A DNA stretch of 64,000 nucleotides from Arthrinium phaeospermum (lineage: Eukaryota > Ascomycota > Sordariomycetes > Amphisphaeriales > Apiosporaceae). The position numbers were made by a program, and so were the translations under genes. Each line of letters starts with the position of its first letter. Positions within the stretch are counted from its first letter, which is position 1. Shown here piece after piece: positions 32,086-43,856 of the stretch. The stretch lies in contig QYRS01000010.1 of NCBI GenBank assembly GCA_006503535.1, forward strand, positions 1,178,001-1,242,000. The letters run 5' to 3'. The notes under the pieces are model-generated. The model made no database searches. It had not been told where the DNA came from and saw only the letters and a program-made list of their open reading frames with translations.

Positions 32086-33036
32086 CTAACGGTATGCGTT
32101 CGTAGTAGTGCCGGCGGTAGTGAAGTTGTCAGTGGCGCCGCCGTTGTGGTACTGCTCGAGGCCGCGCTGCCACCTCTCCTTCTCGTTCGGCATCGACTCG
32201 AAGCCGGTCGGCTTGCCCTGCTCGTACATGTTGTCGAGCTGCTTGAGCTGCTCGTTGTCGCCCTCGCGGCGGCGGCGCCAGTGACGGCGGAGCAGCACAA
32301 TGGACGTGACGACGAGGGCGAGCGCGCCCACGCCACCCGCCACGGCGATGCCGATGGTGGCCCCCATGGGGAAGCCGCCGCTCTGGGGCGGCGCGCCCCC
32401 GTTCTGAGCCTGGGCGAGGCCGTTGGTGGGGGGAGGAGTGATGGCGCCAGAGCTCGAAGGAGCGGCGACCAAGCTGGTGGTCTCTGGCAGGGCAGTATTG
32501 ATGATGCTGGACACAGGGTCCTGGGGTGGGGGTGAGGTAGTAGTAGGCAGAACGCTGGTTTGAAGAGTGGTCGGGGCGCTCGTCTGGGGCTTGGTGGTTG
32601 GTTCTGGCTCCTTCTCCGTGGGCTTCGCGGGCTCCTTCGCGGGCTCCTTTGGCTCCTTGGGCTCCGTGGGTTCCGTGGGCTTGGGAGCGGCATCAGCCTT
32701 GGTGGTGGACGGTGCCGGCGGTGCGGGTTTCTCGTCGTCTTCGCCTGGCTTTGCTGGGTTGACAATGGCACCCGGGGTATCAGTACCGCCGGGTAGCTTT
32801 GCGGTCGTCTTCTGCGGTTCCGCCGTCGCAGCGGGAGAGGAGGTAGTCTTGTCTGCCGGTGGGGGGCTCGCCGGCTTCGTCTCCTTGGAGGGTGCTGCTG
32901 TCTCTGAAGCTGTCGCCGCAGGCGCAGCGGAGGTGCCTGCACCTCCACCGCCGCCTAGCAAGTTGCCCACATCCTGACCAATACCCCCGAGCGCTCCGCC
33001 CAAGCTATCACCAACTCCAGTTAAAAGGCCAGCCAT
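32086..33036 (-). CDS. Pro/Thr-rich single-pass membrane protein
   Basis: Single exon, 316 residues. The N-terminus (residues 1-35) is Gly-rich with no classic signal peptide. Residues 36-220 are Pro/Thr/Ser/Lys-rich with KEP/TEP repeats around 118-145, which suggests a heavily O-glycosylated or cell-wall-spanning stalk. One membrane helix follows at 226-249 (TIGIAVAGGVGALALVVTSI), then RRHWRRRR, fixing the C-terminal 65 residues in the cytoplasm by the positive-inside rule. The architecture resembles fungal wall-stress sensor-like proteins, but the cysteine-rich WSC domain is missing. I do not recognise a named family. Composition-biased antisense frames overlap it and are shadows. Confidence 0.7.
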   Translation of the reverse strand: MAGLLTGVGDSLGGALGGIGQDVGNLLGGGGGAGTSAAPAATASETAAPSKETKPASPPPADKTTSSPAATAEPQKTTAKLPGGTDTPGAIVNPAKPGEDDEKPAPPAPSTTKADAAPKPTEPTEPKEPKEPAKEPAKPTEKEPEPTTKPQTSAPTTLQTSVLPTTTSPPPQDPVSSIINTALPETTSLVAAPSSSGAITPPPTNGLAQAQNGGAPPQSGGFPMGATIGIAVAGGVGALALVVTSIVLLRRHWRRRREGDNEQLKQLDNMYEQGKPTGFESMPNEKERWQRGLEQYHNGGATDNFTTAGTTTNAYR

Positions 33037-34871
33037 GTTGAAAGTAGTACAGCGTGATCAAACGCTGGACACTCCAAGAAGAAGAGAATTAAGAATATGG
33101 GAAAAAGAAAAAGAGAACGAACGACTATCGAGTTCGGTGTGGTATCATCTGAAGGTTGGTTGATGGACAAAACAACAGAACGAACGGTTCTTGTTGGATA
33201 AAGAGGGAAGGGGAGATATAATGTTACATGTCACAGTCACACAGCAGCAGCAGTCACGGACCCTTTGTGGATATGCATGCAGAAAGCGCCCTCTCCCCAT
33301 GGCATTTCCATGTGCCATGCCATCCATCCGATACCCGATGGAGCATCGGTGATTGGGTGGCAAACTATTTCAAGTGCAGCGCTCGTCCTCCATCCACACG
33401 CCAACTACCCTTGCCGGCCCCAAAAAGCAGAGTTGGGATGACGTCCAATTCCGAGCGGTTGGACACAGTCGACGTTTCGGAGGCCTGCGGTGGATTCCAG
33501 CGACAGCCAGACACAGCCCGCCGTTCGCGATGCCGCATGGAGTTGGGGGCCGAGAATGGGAAGGATTGTCGGTGGATCGGCTGTGTATCAAACCCCAGCA
33601 CACTTTGGAAGCCCCGCCATCCGTGACCACCCCTGAAGATCACGACGACCCTGGATTCGCACGCTCGTCGCACACGACAGGAAGCCTTGTGAAGAAAAAA
33701 AAGTAGGCAAAGGCCCCCAGTTCTTTCTCCCTGGCACGTTTCAAGCGCCTCTGCAGAAGACTAATTGACTGCCCATCATCACATCGTGCCATGAAAGCAG
33801 GCGTTCGACACGCAGCTCAGGCAGGCACGCATTAAGAGGGGCATTCTGGTAGTTCGGCGGCTGTCGGCAAACGGCATCTCCCTTCTCTCCCTCCTCCCTC
33901 CGAGTTTCCCATTCTCTGGTGCTGGGCAGCCACGCATCTCCCTCTTTTTCTCCAGGCCGTGCGTTCCCTCGTGATCTGCCTCGTGGAGTCCTTCGGCAAG
34001 TTCGCAGTAACCTTGGGTTGCAAGATGGAGTATGGTTAATTTCTGGGCTCATATCGCAGCCCGGAAATTGGATATTGATGAGATGAACAATTGACGTCAA
34101 GATGCGACCTTCAAGATTGTCAGCCACATGTCTCCAGAGGGCAGTGAAGTTCTGGTTTGTTTTAGCCCCGACCTGTCAACCTGATTTGGGAGTTTTTCGT
34201 TTTTCTTCCAAGGCTTAAAAAGGTAGCGAGGGTCCGTCGCAAACTCGCCAGGTAGACCTTGGCTTGAGACTTGACGGCTTTCTGTTTCGTTTTGCTTCAC
34301 CCCTCAAAAAGTTCTCGGAACCCGGGAACGACGAGTTGCATGCCCGAATTCTGTTGGTCAAAACGCGGGTTGAGACACTCGGTATCTTGATCATGGAGAA
34401 GAAAAAAGAAAAGGAAGAAACCAAGAATACCATCAGTTCCCGCCCTAAACAGCTTTGCATACCATTTCAAGTTGGGGGAAAATTGACTTTTTTTTTTCTT
34501 TTCCAGTCGGACATACGAATACATTATATGAAACTGCGGAGACTCGAATCTGGTAATACTATCGCGGCTGTTGCTTCGATATTGGGGTATGTGGTGCAAT
34601 CCCGCTCCAGGACTTAGCAAACACGGAAACGGATAGCACGGTCTCCCAAACATATAATCACAGTGAATAACCAATCAATAAACAATATTTCTAAGACGCC
34701 ACTAACTCGCTCCAAGTCACGCCACTATGCCATGTCCCGTAAGTCCGTAAGCCCGTAAGCCATAATCTACACAGGCAGTCCAGTCCACCAAGTCGGTATA
34801 GTCCAATATATACGATAGACAACTCCTTTACCTTGCTCCCAACTGCTCCCTACACGTCAACAGAATCCCGG
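33037..34871. other. Intergenic
   Basis: About 1.8 kb between two minus-strand genes: promoter and leader of the Pro/Thr-rich protein, then the 3' side of SWI1. No gene supported; frames at 33228-33706 and 34264-34674 look random. Confidence 0.55.
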
Positions 34872-37800
34872 CTAACCTTCCAACCCCGCGTATGAGCTTA
34901 ATTGATTTAGCAAAGCAGTCCACTTGGGGCTCTTGAGGCTCTGGAGAGCACCAAAAAGACTCTCCTTGGTCGGCAACGCATTCGGTGGTATGCTACGGGG
35001 ATCGTTGGGATCTCGTGCTTTCTCGCTCAGCCTTCTCAGGGTCGACACACCCCATGTGATGATGTGTAATACATCCGTGTCCTCACGGGGTTGGGCCGCC
35101 CGGGCCCCCCGCGTAGTCGGTGGCGGTATCGGCTCGGCTTGCGTGCAGAGAGTTCGCACGAGCCTGAACAGATTCTGCGCAAATCCTTCTCCTGACGATA
35201 GCCAGGCTCGCGTGACCCCACTTTCGTACCCAGGAGCCAGAGAAGCAATGATGTCTGCTGCGAGCAACCCTTGCATGATGACAGGTTTTCGGGCTTCGAT
35301 AAACGAGGGAAGATTGGCTGGCCGGCTTTCCTTGTTCTGGTCTGGAATGGAACAGATCGCCAGCGCAAATGTCCGCGTGAGCAGTTCGCATGACGGAGAC
35401 GAAGACGCATCGGCGGCAAAAATGATCTTGTAGTGACTCCGGTTCGGCTCGTCGCGTGCCAGTAATTTGGCAAGTGAGTCCACGGCATGAGGCAAGTAGG
35501 GGTGCACTGCCGGCTCAAAGGGCGCAAAGACGATATTGTCGCCAGTCATGGAAGGGGCTGGACTGGGCGCGAAAGCTAACAAAAGCTGTAGAAGGCAAAA
35601 TGCTTGCTCCTTGCCTGGCAACTCCAGAGCACCCGCGATATTGGACAGCAAGACGATGACATCTTTCATGAAATCCAAAGTATTCTTTGGCGACCGCAAT
35701 AAGTTGTCCAGTGTGCCCAAGGAGCGGATGGTACTGCAAAGAAACTTGACCACGGTCTCGTCTGCCAGAATAGGTTGATTTGGTTCGTGGAATGAGAGGT
35801 TACGAAGTATTGTGGTGATGGCTATTAGGCGGTCGGCAGCGTGTTCCAGTTCACTTTCGGCATCCCCAAACATAGAGATCTTCTTCACGCTATACTGGTC
35901 CATCCGACACAGCCGCAAAACGTCTTCGTATGAAGGGAGGTCAATTTCGTCGGATATCGGTTTTGACGCATCGGCAAGTTCGTCTGCTTGCTCTTCGGCG
36001 CAGTCAATTAGTGACTCAACCAGGTCATCACACCCACGAAGGTCCAGCATTAGATTGGGGTGGCGCCACGATTCGTGTGTGACAGTGCCGAGAGTGTCCA
36101 GAGCCAAGCGCACCTCGCCGCGAATGCCACATTGAAGGCTTTTGATCAGGGCATGCACGTCGATCTGGCCCAGTTCCAACGGCGGGGGCACATCTGGCCT
36201 CCATTGCTCCAATTCAGCGCCGACTTGTGCGATGATGCCAAGTTCGAAGCCACCAAAAGCATTGTTCATTCGCTCCATTTTATTTGGCATATACTCATCG
36301 GACTGAGATGCCAGTGGGGCTGGAAAGGACAAGGTCGGACCGGTAGCAACCTGGGCATGGTCGTGTTGAACGTGAGGTGTGGGCATAGATACGCTTCCTG
36401 CTTTGCCGGTAGATGATGGCGACGGCATCGGGAAGTCTCCTGCAACTGGCGTTGTATCAACACTCCTGGAAAGACTGTTGCGCAAGTGCCCTGGCGCAGC
36501 GACGGGGGGCTGCTGCGACATTTGACCTTGCTGGGGTGTAGGGAAGCCATTTACGTTGGCTTGCTGCATCGAAGGCGTCTTCACTGGCGTCTGGTGGGAG
36601 GGCGGCATCTGCGGCGGCTGCCCAGGCGGTTGCACTGGTTGGTGTTGCTGACCTTGTGGCATTTGCCCTTGCGCGCCCATCCTCTGTGGCGTACCTGGAC
36701 CTGGCGCAGTTGGCATACCAGCTGGGGTTGCCATTTGCTGGTTGCGACCTTTCTGTTTGTTCCATGCCTCCTCAAACTTCAGTAGGTTCTTTTCGTATAT
36801 CGCCTTGATCTGCGAAGGCGCGGATGGGAACTGGGCAGGAAAGCCCACGGCAGCAGCAACCTGACCCCATGCGTTGCGTGCCATGACTGTTCTGTAGGAT
36901 CCAAACTTGCCCATGACTAGGAAGAGTTGAAGTAGGTTGACCGGGCGGCCATCAATCTGCGGGTTCGTCTCCAGGGGAAGCCTTTGCATGTTCATGAAGC
37001 TGACCAAATTCTTCATGAAGCTGTCCGGATTCTGCCTGGCCATCTGGGACTGCTGCGACTGACCGGCACCAGGAGGCATTTGCCCGTTGGCCATGGGCAT
37101 GGGCGGTTTGTTACTGCTGTTGCTATGGTTGGGCATCATACCGCGACCTTGACCCATATTTTGCGCCTGCATCTGAGCAGCCATGTGCATGTTGCCTTGC
37201 TGAAGCTGTTGCTGAAGACGCATCTGGTACATCATCTTCTGTTGTTGCGCCGGGTCCATGGCTCCCCGTCCGGCGTGCTGGGCCGCCATTTGCTGCTGCA
37301 TTTGCTGCATTTGTTGCATTTGGGCCATCTGGCTAGGATGCATTTGAGGCATTGGCTGGCCCATCTGGCCCATTTGCGGCATCTGAGGCATCTGGCCCAT
37401 ATGCCCCATCTGCCCCATGTGTCCGACTTGGCCCATCTGCTGTGGCATCATCTGCTGGCCCATGGGATTCTGACCCGATGGCGGCCTAGCCGGCGATGGC
37501 GATGGCGTGTAGCTTTGGCTGAAGCCTTGTGGGAAGTTCTGGTTTTGCATATAGGGATTAGGTTGGGGGGTCCCGCCATGTTCTGATGGAACCGGAGATG
37601 CTTGGGGGCCGAACTGCCCCGAGGCGGGCGAAAACGGATGCGGCGAAGCGGTGTTGACGCGTTGAGGCACGCTGCCGGGCCGTATTTGGTTACCGGCCAT
37701 GACAGGGGACGGCGACGCGGTTCCCGATCCATTAGGCTGCAAGTGAGGATATTGTTGGGGCTGGCCGACGGCGTGCTGTTGCTGTGCCTGCTGTTGCTGC

Positions 37801-38096
37801 ATCGCGTTAGGCTGAAAACCCGGATAAGGTGATTGTTGAGGCGTGTCGGCGCGTGAGGTCGGTAACATGCCGGGGTTCTGTCGAGGCGACGCGCCCATGC
37901 TGTCTTCTCTGGGCCGGGGTCGCTTGGAAGGCACGACGGAGTTGGTTTGATAGACGGGATTCTGGAAGGATGGCGACGCATTGCGCATCGGGCCGTTCTG
38001 CATCGCCGAGGCCATCTGTTGGGGGTTCGCGAATTGGCCAGCAGCTGCCGGGTTGAACTGGGCTGGATTGGCCATGAAGGCCGCTGGATCCATCAT
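34872..38096 (-). CDS. swi1: SWI/SNF subunit SWI1 (ARID protein)
   Basis: Single open frame, 1,074 residues from ATG at 38096. SWI1 is the ARID-containing subunit of the SWI/SNF (BAF-type) nucleosome remodeller and binds DNA and activators in the nucleus. Residues 1-350 are Gln/Met/Pro/Asn-rich and disordered, with an unusual Met-Gly-Gln repeat at 212-270. The ARID domain lies at about 357-450 (SFMNMQRLPLE, LLQLFLVMGKFGSYRTV, WGQVAAAVGF). After a further disordered linker, the C-terminal half (about 600-1070) is helical and armadillo-like, as in fungal SWI1/Sol1 and BAF250. A 34-codon frame immediately upstream may be the true N-terminus, out of register by one base (see findings). Identity is firm. 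Confidence 0.9.
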   Translation of the reverse strand: MMDPAAFMANPAQFNPAAAGQFANPQQMASAMQNGPMRNASPSFQNPVYQTNSVVPSKRPRPREDSMGASPRQNPGMLPTSRADTPQQSPYPGFQPNAMQQQQAQQQHAVGQPQQYPHLQPNGSGTASPSPVMAGNQIRPGSVPQRVNTASPHPFSPASGQFGPQASPVPSEHGGTPQPNPYMQNQNFPQGFSQSYTPSPSPARPPSGQNPMGQQMMPQQMGQVGHMGQMGHMGQMPQMPQMGQMGQPMPQMHPSQMAQMQQMQQMQQQMAAQHAGRGAMDPAQQQKMMYQMRLQQQLQQGNMHMAAQMQAQNMGQGRGMMPNHSNSSNKPPMPMANGQMPPGAGQSQQSQMARQNPDSFMKNLVSFMNMQRLPLETNPQIDGRPVNLLQLFLVMGKFGSYRTVMARNAWGQVAAAVGFPAQFPSAPSQIKAIYEKNLLKFEEAWNKQKGRNQQMATPAGMPTAPGPGTPQRMGAQGQMPQGQQHQPVQPPGQPPQMPPSHQTPVKTPSMQQANVNGFPTPQQGQMSQQPPVAAPGHLRNSLSRSVDTTPVAGDFPMPSPSSTGKAGSVSMPTPHVQHDHAQVATGPTLSFPAPLASQSDEYMPNKMERMNNAFGGFELGIIAQVGAELEQWRPDVPPPLELGQIDVHALIKSLQCGIRGEVRLALDTLGTVTHESWRHPNLMLDLRGCDDLVESLIDCAEEQADELADASKPISDEIDLPSYEDVLRLCRMDQYSVKKISMFGDAESELEHAADRLIAITTILRNLSFHEPNQPILADETVVKFLCSTIRSLGTLDNLLRSPKNTLDFMKDVIVLLSNIAGALELPGKEQAFCLLQLLLAFAPSPAPSMTGDNIVFAPFEPAVHPYLPHAVDSLAKLLARDEPNRSHYKIIFAADASSSPSCELLTRTFALAICSIPDQNKESRPANLPSFIEARKPVIMQGLLAADIIASLAPGYESGVTRAWLSSGEGFAQNLFRLVRTLCTQAEPIPPPTTRGARAAQPREDTDVLHIITWGVSTLRRLSEKARDPNDPRSIPPNALPTKESLFGALQSLKSPKWTALLNQLSSYAGLEG

Positions 38097-41000
38097 GTTC
38101 GCGCCTCCCCGAGGTTATTCGGATCGTTCATGTGTGGGAAGCCGTTGTTGCCATTGTGGTTCGGTACGGCTGCTGCCTCATTCATCCAAGAGGTCATGAC
38201 TGATGGAGTTGCCAATGGGAACCCATCAGACTGCGAATGGAAGCGACGTCAGTAATTACAAAAAACAACTAGAATTAGATAGCGACACGACCATTCAGAT
38301 GGAAACCCAACAAAAAATGGATGAGCAGTGACACGTCGCGATGCAAGAGTCGCGTCTGTCGCGGGTCTATGGGTGACTACTGACCGATGCAAGAGATTGA
38401 ATTGAAGGAGGTAGCAGGTTTGGGGCTGGGGGGTTTGGGTCGGCCAACGGCACTTGGGGAAAAGGTGGAAGAGGAAGAGAGAGGGAACGTGCTGCTTTCG
38501 CAGTGGGCTGGTGCTGGTGTGTCGGCCGCACGCGCTGCGTCTGCTGCTGTTGCTGCTGCTACGTCCGCCGCGGGAAGATTTTCTCAGGGCGCCGCCTCCG
38601 AAGCAGACTTCAATGGCAGGGACAGAAGGACAACGATTGATGGAAGGAAACACCGACAACGGCAGCACCGCGTATGCCGACTCCGAAAAAAACTGGGCAA
38701 TCAACGGGTGGTGGCACGAGACAAGCCTCTCGATTCGATATATCTCCAAAGTATATCAGCCGGGCCAGGGTAACAGGAGATGGGAATTGAGCGAGGACAA
38801 CGAAAAGGTCTCACCTAAACGTTTAGGCGCGCTCCAGCATTGGTTTGCTTTGGGGGGAGGTGATTTGGCAGCTTTCTCTCTCTCTCTTCTCGGAAATCAG
38901 AGCAACTGTCTGACGCCAAGGTACCCTAAGCCATAAGGGGCTTAGCGTATTATAAGTGGAAACACCAAGCGAGATTTGAGGCCCGTTGGCCGCAACTGAA
39001 ATGATAGTGCTCTAAGTAGCTACTGCACTACTTCTGGTAGAAAACCAGCGAAAGGAGACTTCTGCCATAACCGAAAAGTTGACAACAAGTTCGCTGGGAC
39101 AAGAAAAAAAAAGAGGAAATATGGCTCGGACCAAGCTCTTGTCCGACTTCTAAGCCCACCTTTGTCCACTTTTACCTTTCAATGCAATGCGTCGACGGAA
39201 GGCCCAGCAAAAGAGCTGGTGTCAACAACAGAACAAGTCAGTTCATTAATGGTGGTTTGAGAATGGCTTCAACCACTGGAAAGACGAGAGAAAAATGACC
39301 TCAATCATAATGAGAAGGAAAAGGCGCCATGCACGCTTGCGATGGGCTACTTAACTGATTGTTCCAAGTCGGCTGAAAATGCCAGCTTGCGCTTGCAGGC
39401 TAGGACCTGCCTAGGTAAATTTCCACTCTAAGTGGGCAGATTCCAGTATGTAGGGTCAATGGTGCGAGATTGATTCAGATCCCCAAACAAGCCATCAATC
39501 AGGATGTGTCGAGGCTGTCAGTCAGTCCATGGATTTGTGAATGGTACGGTAATCCAATCCCTGGGCGACCTCAAAATGTCCATAATTAACAGGGGATCGT
39601 GATGTCCGAGAGATGCGGTCCATCCTGTAAGTGGCATGCCGTGTCGAAATCTGCTTGTGTCGGTCGCACTTGCATAGGAACGAGGCTTCCGGTTTGCAGT
39701 GTATGGAAGTCGTCCCCCTCAAGTAGGAATTGGCGTCGAACTCTTTTGCCCAGCTGGTAGCACATCTTTGGCCCAATACGCTTGGGTCTCCATAGCATCT
39801 CTAGAGACTGCATGGGCCGCCCTTCTCAGTTACCACGTTTGTGCATGGGGCTATGCTTGAATCGTCGTATCTGTGAAGGTTCGATTTGGGATCCGACATT
39901 GCCAGGCACATAAAAGCCCAACGAGGCGATCAACACTCTCTCCAGGTAAAAAAGCTTGAGCCAATCCATGTAAAACTCGCAGATGATTTGGTCCCCGAAG
40001 CCATGTGGACGCTGCAGGGCTGGCTGGAAGATGCTGACAGCAACAACAAGCTGTGCATCCCTTAATGCGGTCGATCCGGGTGTGTATGTCGCCGCCAAAA
40101 AACAAAGTGACCAATGATGAAGGCGGATGGAGGTGATCTGATCCATGGGGCTAGTGCCCAAGTAGTTGGTTCCAGCAGAATAACGTCGTCTTATCACCCT
40201 GGCCGGCTCCCACGTCTGACTCGACCTCGCTGGGAGGACATTCTGACGGAAATGATGGCTGGATGGGAGGCAGTTCTCTTTAGACGTGAGAAATAGAAGC
40301 TGCCAGGAAGGTGAACCCATAATACACTGATAGATGCCGAGTTGGCTGGGTTGAGTTGAGCCGTGTTGCGTGAATCGAATTTGCGGGGCGACTGGTCGAA
40401 CCCAATCCGTCCGTCCACATTCCCATTTTGGTGTCATTCTTTCGAAACAAGTGCCGTCTGTGTCTGCGGCAAACTTCGAGTGCCAGCCAGCCAACAGTCT
40501 CTTTCATTCATTCTCTCCGGAGAAGGGCGATGATCCGTACCTGGGAGACATTTCCTGCTGCGATTTCTCCTATTTCTCTCTTTCCCTTTCGCTGCTTGAA
40601 GGTGCTGTTGTAAACCCTATCATTGGCAATCCCAATACTGGGATCGAGCCCGTAAAGTACTGTAGTTCGCGCTAAACTCCGTTGGAAGGTTCAGTCGAAG
40701 AACAACGGAAGCCAGCGCACCACAGAACGCAGGAACATATAACAGACAGAAACCATGAAGGAAACGAGTGGGAGGGGAAGGGAAGAGAAGAGAGGAAAGG
40801 ACAGGAACAGCCAGGGGAGAAAAAACGAAGAGAAGAAAAGACGGTCACAAGGAAAAGGGAACGGGGTTGCCAGTTTAGGTACGAAAGCTTTAACATCCCA
40901 TCCCATTCACTCACTGACTGACAGGTACAGTGCTGGAGGTACATGCCGATGGCTGGCTCGAGGTACATCTGATGTATCCCCAATCCAGCCATAGGACGGC

Positions 41001-43856
41001 CCGTCAACTGCGAAATTGACGCTAGCAGCAACATCCAGGCAGGGATCCATTTCGAGGCTATTTCACCCTGCACAGAAGCAGAGAAGGACGAAGGTCAGGT
41101 CGACAGACACATGAGATAAAACCCGTTTGACTTGGGGGCAATGCTACGACTCGTTTTTGTTTTGTTTGTTTGCCTACCTGACCTCCCTCTCCAGTTGGAT
41201 CTCATTTCCCTTCAGTCCATCGTCACCCATTGGATCATGTGGGAGAAGAAGAAAGCGGATAAGCTTCTAATTGCAGACACTCTATCATGTTTCGTGTACC
41301 AGCGAGGCCGGCAGTGCGTGATTGGAAGTAGCCGTTTGCGAACAGACGATGCATATTGTGTGTTGGATCTTTGGGACACGCAGATCTATCATCTTGCCGG
41401 CCCCCTCCCGTCACCAGTCTTTCGTCAATACAAGCGGAGGACTGGCTCACTTCTGCGCGGCCGGCAAACCAGCTCATCCCCCACTAACACAGTAGTAGGT
41501 ATTGCCTTACACATTCCGCCCACCATTAGGTCGGGACATGGGCTGCAGGAATTCTCTTGTGATTTGACTCACTACTGACAAAAGGTGCCGGGTGGGCAAC
41601 TGATAGGCCCCAGAGGAGAGGAGGTGGTGGGATCCGTCCGTCGCTGTCACGTTCCCATCCCTGCTCCATGTGTCCCCTCGTGTCTCCATTTTGCCTTTGG
41701 TGTTTCCCGATACCAATGTAATGACAAACCACTGCCCAGATACCACGGATTGCCGCAAGCCCATTACGCACCCTTTTCTCCTTATTGTGCGTGAGCTGGC
41801 CCGACAACAACCATTCTGTCCGGCTTGGGGTTTGGGCCATGAGATCAACGAGTCTTTGAATCTCACCAGCACGATACGCTAACTGTTGCCGTTTTCGTTG
41901 AACCCTCCAATCCCCTCCCTACCTACGATTTCGAGAGGGGAGAGGGGCTTTGTTAGAGGAGTTGGTTACCTAAGTTGGCTGGGCGAGTTGGATCCACCCT
42001 ATAGGCAGCCCACTGAATGTCAGGGTCTAATACCCGCAATGGGTTGGTTGTACCGATCACGAATATCGCGCTTTAACAGCAGCAATACGTATCATATCAA
42101 CAGCAGCCAAACCGCCCGGAAGAACGAGCAATGTCGCGCCCATCTCCTCAGTGTATTGCGACCTCTCTGGAACACACGCGATACGAGTTCTTTTCGCTCT
42201 AGTCGGGGCGGTCGCTAAGCCATCGCTTACAGTACCTCTCCACGGGTTCCTGATGATCATAACGCTTAGGTCTGTGCCACTTAACGCTATTTTACCCCGT
42301 CGTCCTCTCTCCACCACCAGCACGTAAGTACACACATGCCACACGCCCTTGCGCTCCCTCTTGCTTCTGCCGGCTGTACACGTACATGCAGTTGACGTAA
42401 GTTGGACCGTATGTAGGTATGTTTGCAACCTTGCCGCCTGGCCCATTACCTTGTTCGAGCCCTTTTCCATCGTTGAGCGAGTATGTTCTAGTGTCATGGT
42501 GTAATCGCCCGAGGATGGAGAGGATGGTAGAAACCACGCAGCGGCTAGGTCGACTAGTAAGAAGACGTCGGTGCCGGCGATGCTGTCTCGCCCAGATTGG
42601 GCTTTTTATGCAAGATTGTATCGTGATGGTTGGAAATCAAGGAGCATTCCAAGAACCTGGTACGGTGGCAAAATGGTACCCAACTCATACTCGGAAGGAA
42701 GCCTTACCATCGAAAAGATGAACTCGTCGGGGTGGGCTGCGGATGAAGCGGGCAACGGGATATGTCTCTGAGTCCTGTCCAGAACCTGTCCATGAACATG
42801 TACATAAGCGCACGTCTCGTCTCCTGCATGGTTTTAGTGCCTCAGTATCTGATGTTCTTATTGGCGCCTTGGGTGGTTTCCCGAATATTGGGACTTAACA
42901 ATGACACTGCTAGGCTTGTACGTTCATTTTTCATTGCACCAAGTGCGCATATATAGGTAGGTACATAGGTCATATATTCTGTCCACGCATTATACGTGTA
43001 TGCAAGTAATCTATGCCGCTGCGGACCGTAGATAAATTGTCTGTAAGAAAGATTGACAGATTAGAAGGATAACTAACAATTCTTTGCCATGTCATCCTAC
43101 GAGTTTGGGCTCCATCTGTTCTTCCAACAGAAATAGCTGGAATTCCGGGCGTGATATAACCTCAGCCGCTTCAACTGATCTCGTAAGTGGGCGACATTAT
43201 TGAGACGGGTAAAACGGTCTACCCCACCTTCCAACGACAGCATAATCGATCGGTATACGGAGCAGATCACGGCTGCGAGTGATCTCGCAGTCGATGCGTT
43301 CATTGAAGACAGAAATGGCACCCATACTCATTTTCACACAGCTGTACGCAGCGCAATACAAATTGTTCGTCAAAAGATATATCAAAATCCACCCTACAGC
43401 AATAGTACATTGCCTTTGTGGCATATTAGCAAACAATCAACCAGTGCTGCACTGGCTGCATAGCAGAGCCTACCTTGAACACATGGTCCTGCATGTTGCA
43501 TAGTAGTAGAAAATGCCATCACATCAAATCGAGGTGTCTACTCCGTACTCTACAATAGATTTTTGCTTAGGCATTGCTTTTTCACGGCGTCTGACACACA
43601 GCCCAACAAACCTGCAAACCTGCACGCCCAAGACTCAATTGAAAGCATTGCCTGTTCGGGGCTGGCCTAGCCAATTTTATCCCACCGTGCGCAAGCACGC
43701 CTCAGTCCAGACTCGACAGGGAATACTCACACGGGTAGCAACACTCTACCAAATTACACGCATGTAGCCTCCCATCCCAGGACAAGTCGCACAATAATTA
43801 GAAGGTCAACTGTAGCTGCTACGAAGCAGTAGAAGATTCGTTCCCAAATTTGCGCC
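38097..43856. other. 5.8-kb stretch without a convincing gene
   Basis: Divergent region between SWI1 (minus) and the EVE gene (plus). The longest frames (39826-40494 minus, 222 codons; 41132-41578 plus; 42057-42497 minus) show no family features, no coherent splicing and overlap equally long frames on other strands. It contains a purine tract at about 40743-40862. Long leaders, a noncoding RNA or a decayed element are possible. Confidence 0.5.

Noticed and set aside
31932..32977. Long frames on both strands over the Pro/Thr-rich protein
   Set aside because: Frame-shifted or antisense copies of a compositionally biased gene. The chosen frame is the only one with a membrane helix followed by a basic stop-transfer and normal C-terminus.
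36984..37586. A 200-codon plus frame, His/Leu-rich
   Set aside because: Antisense shadow of the Met/Gln repeats of SWI1; CAT/CTG on one strand are the complement of ATG/CAG on the other.
39826..40494. A 222-codon minus frame in the gene-free region
   Set aside because: No domain, no splice context, mixed composition rich in Arg/Ser/Trp/Cys as in chance frames, with comparable frames on the other strand.
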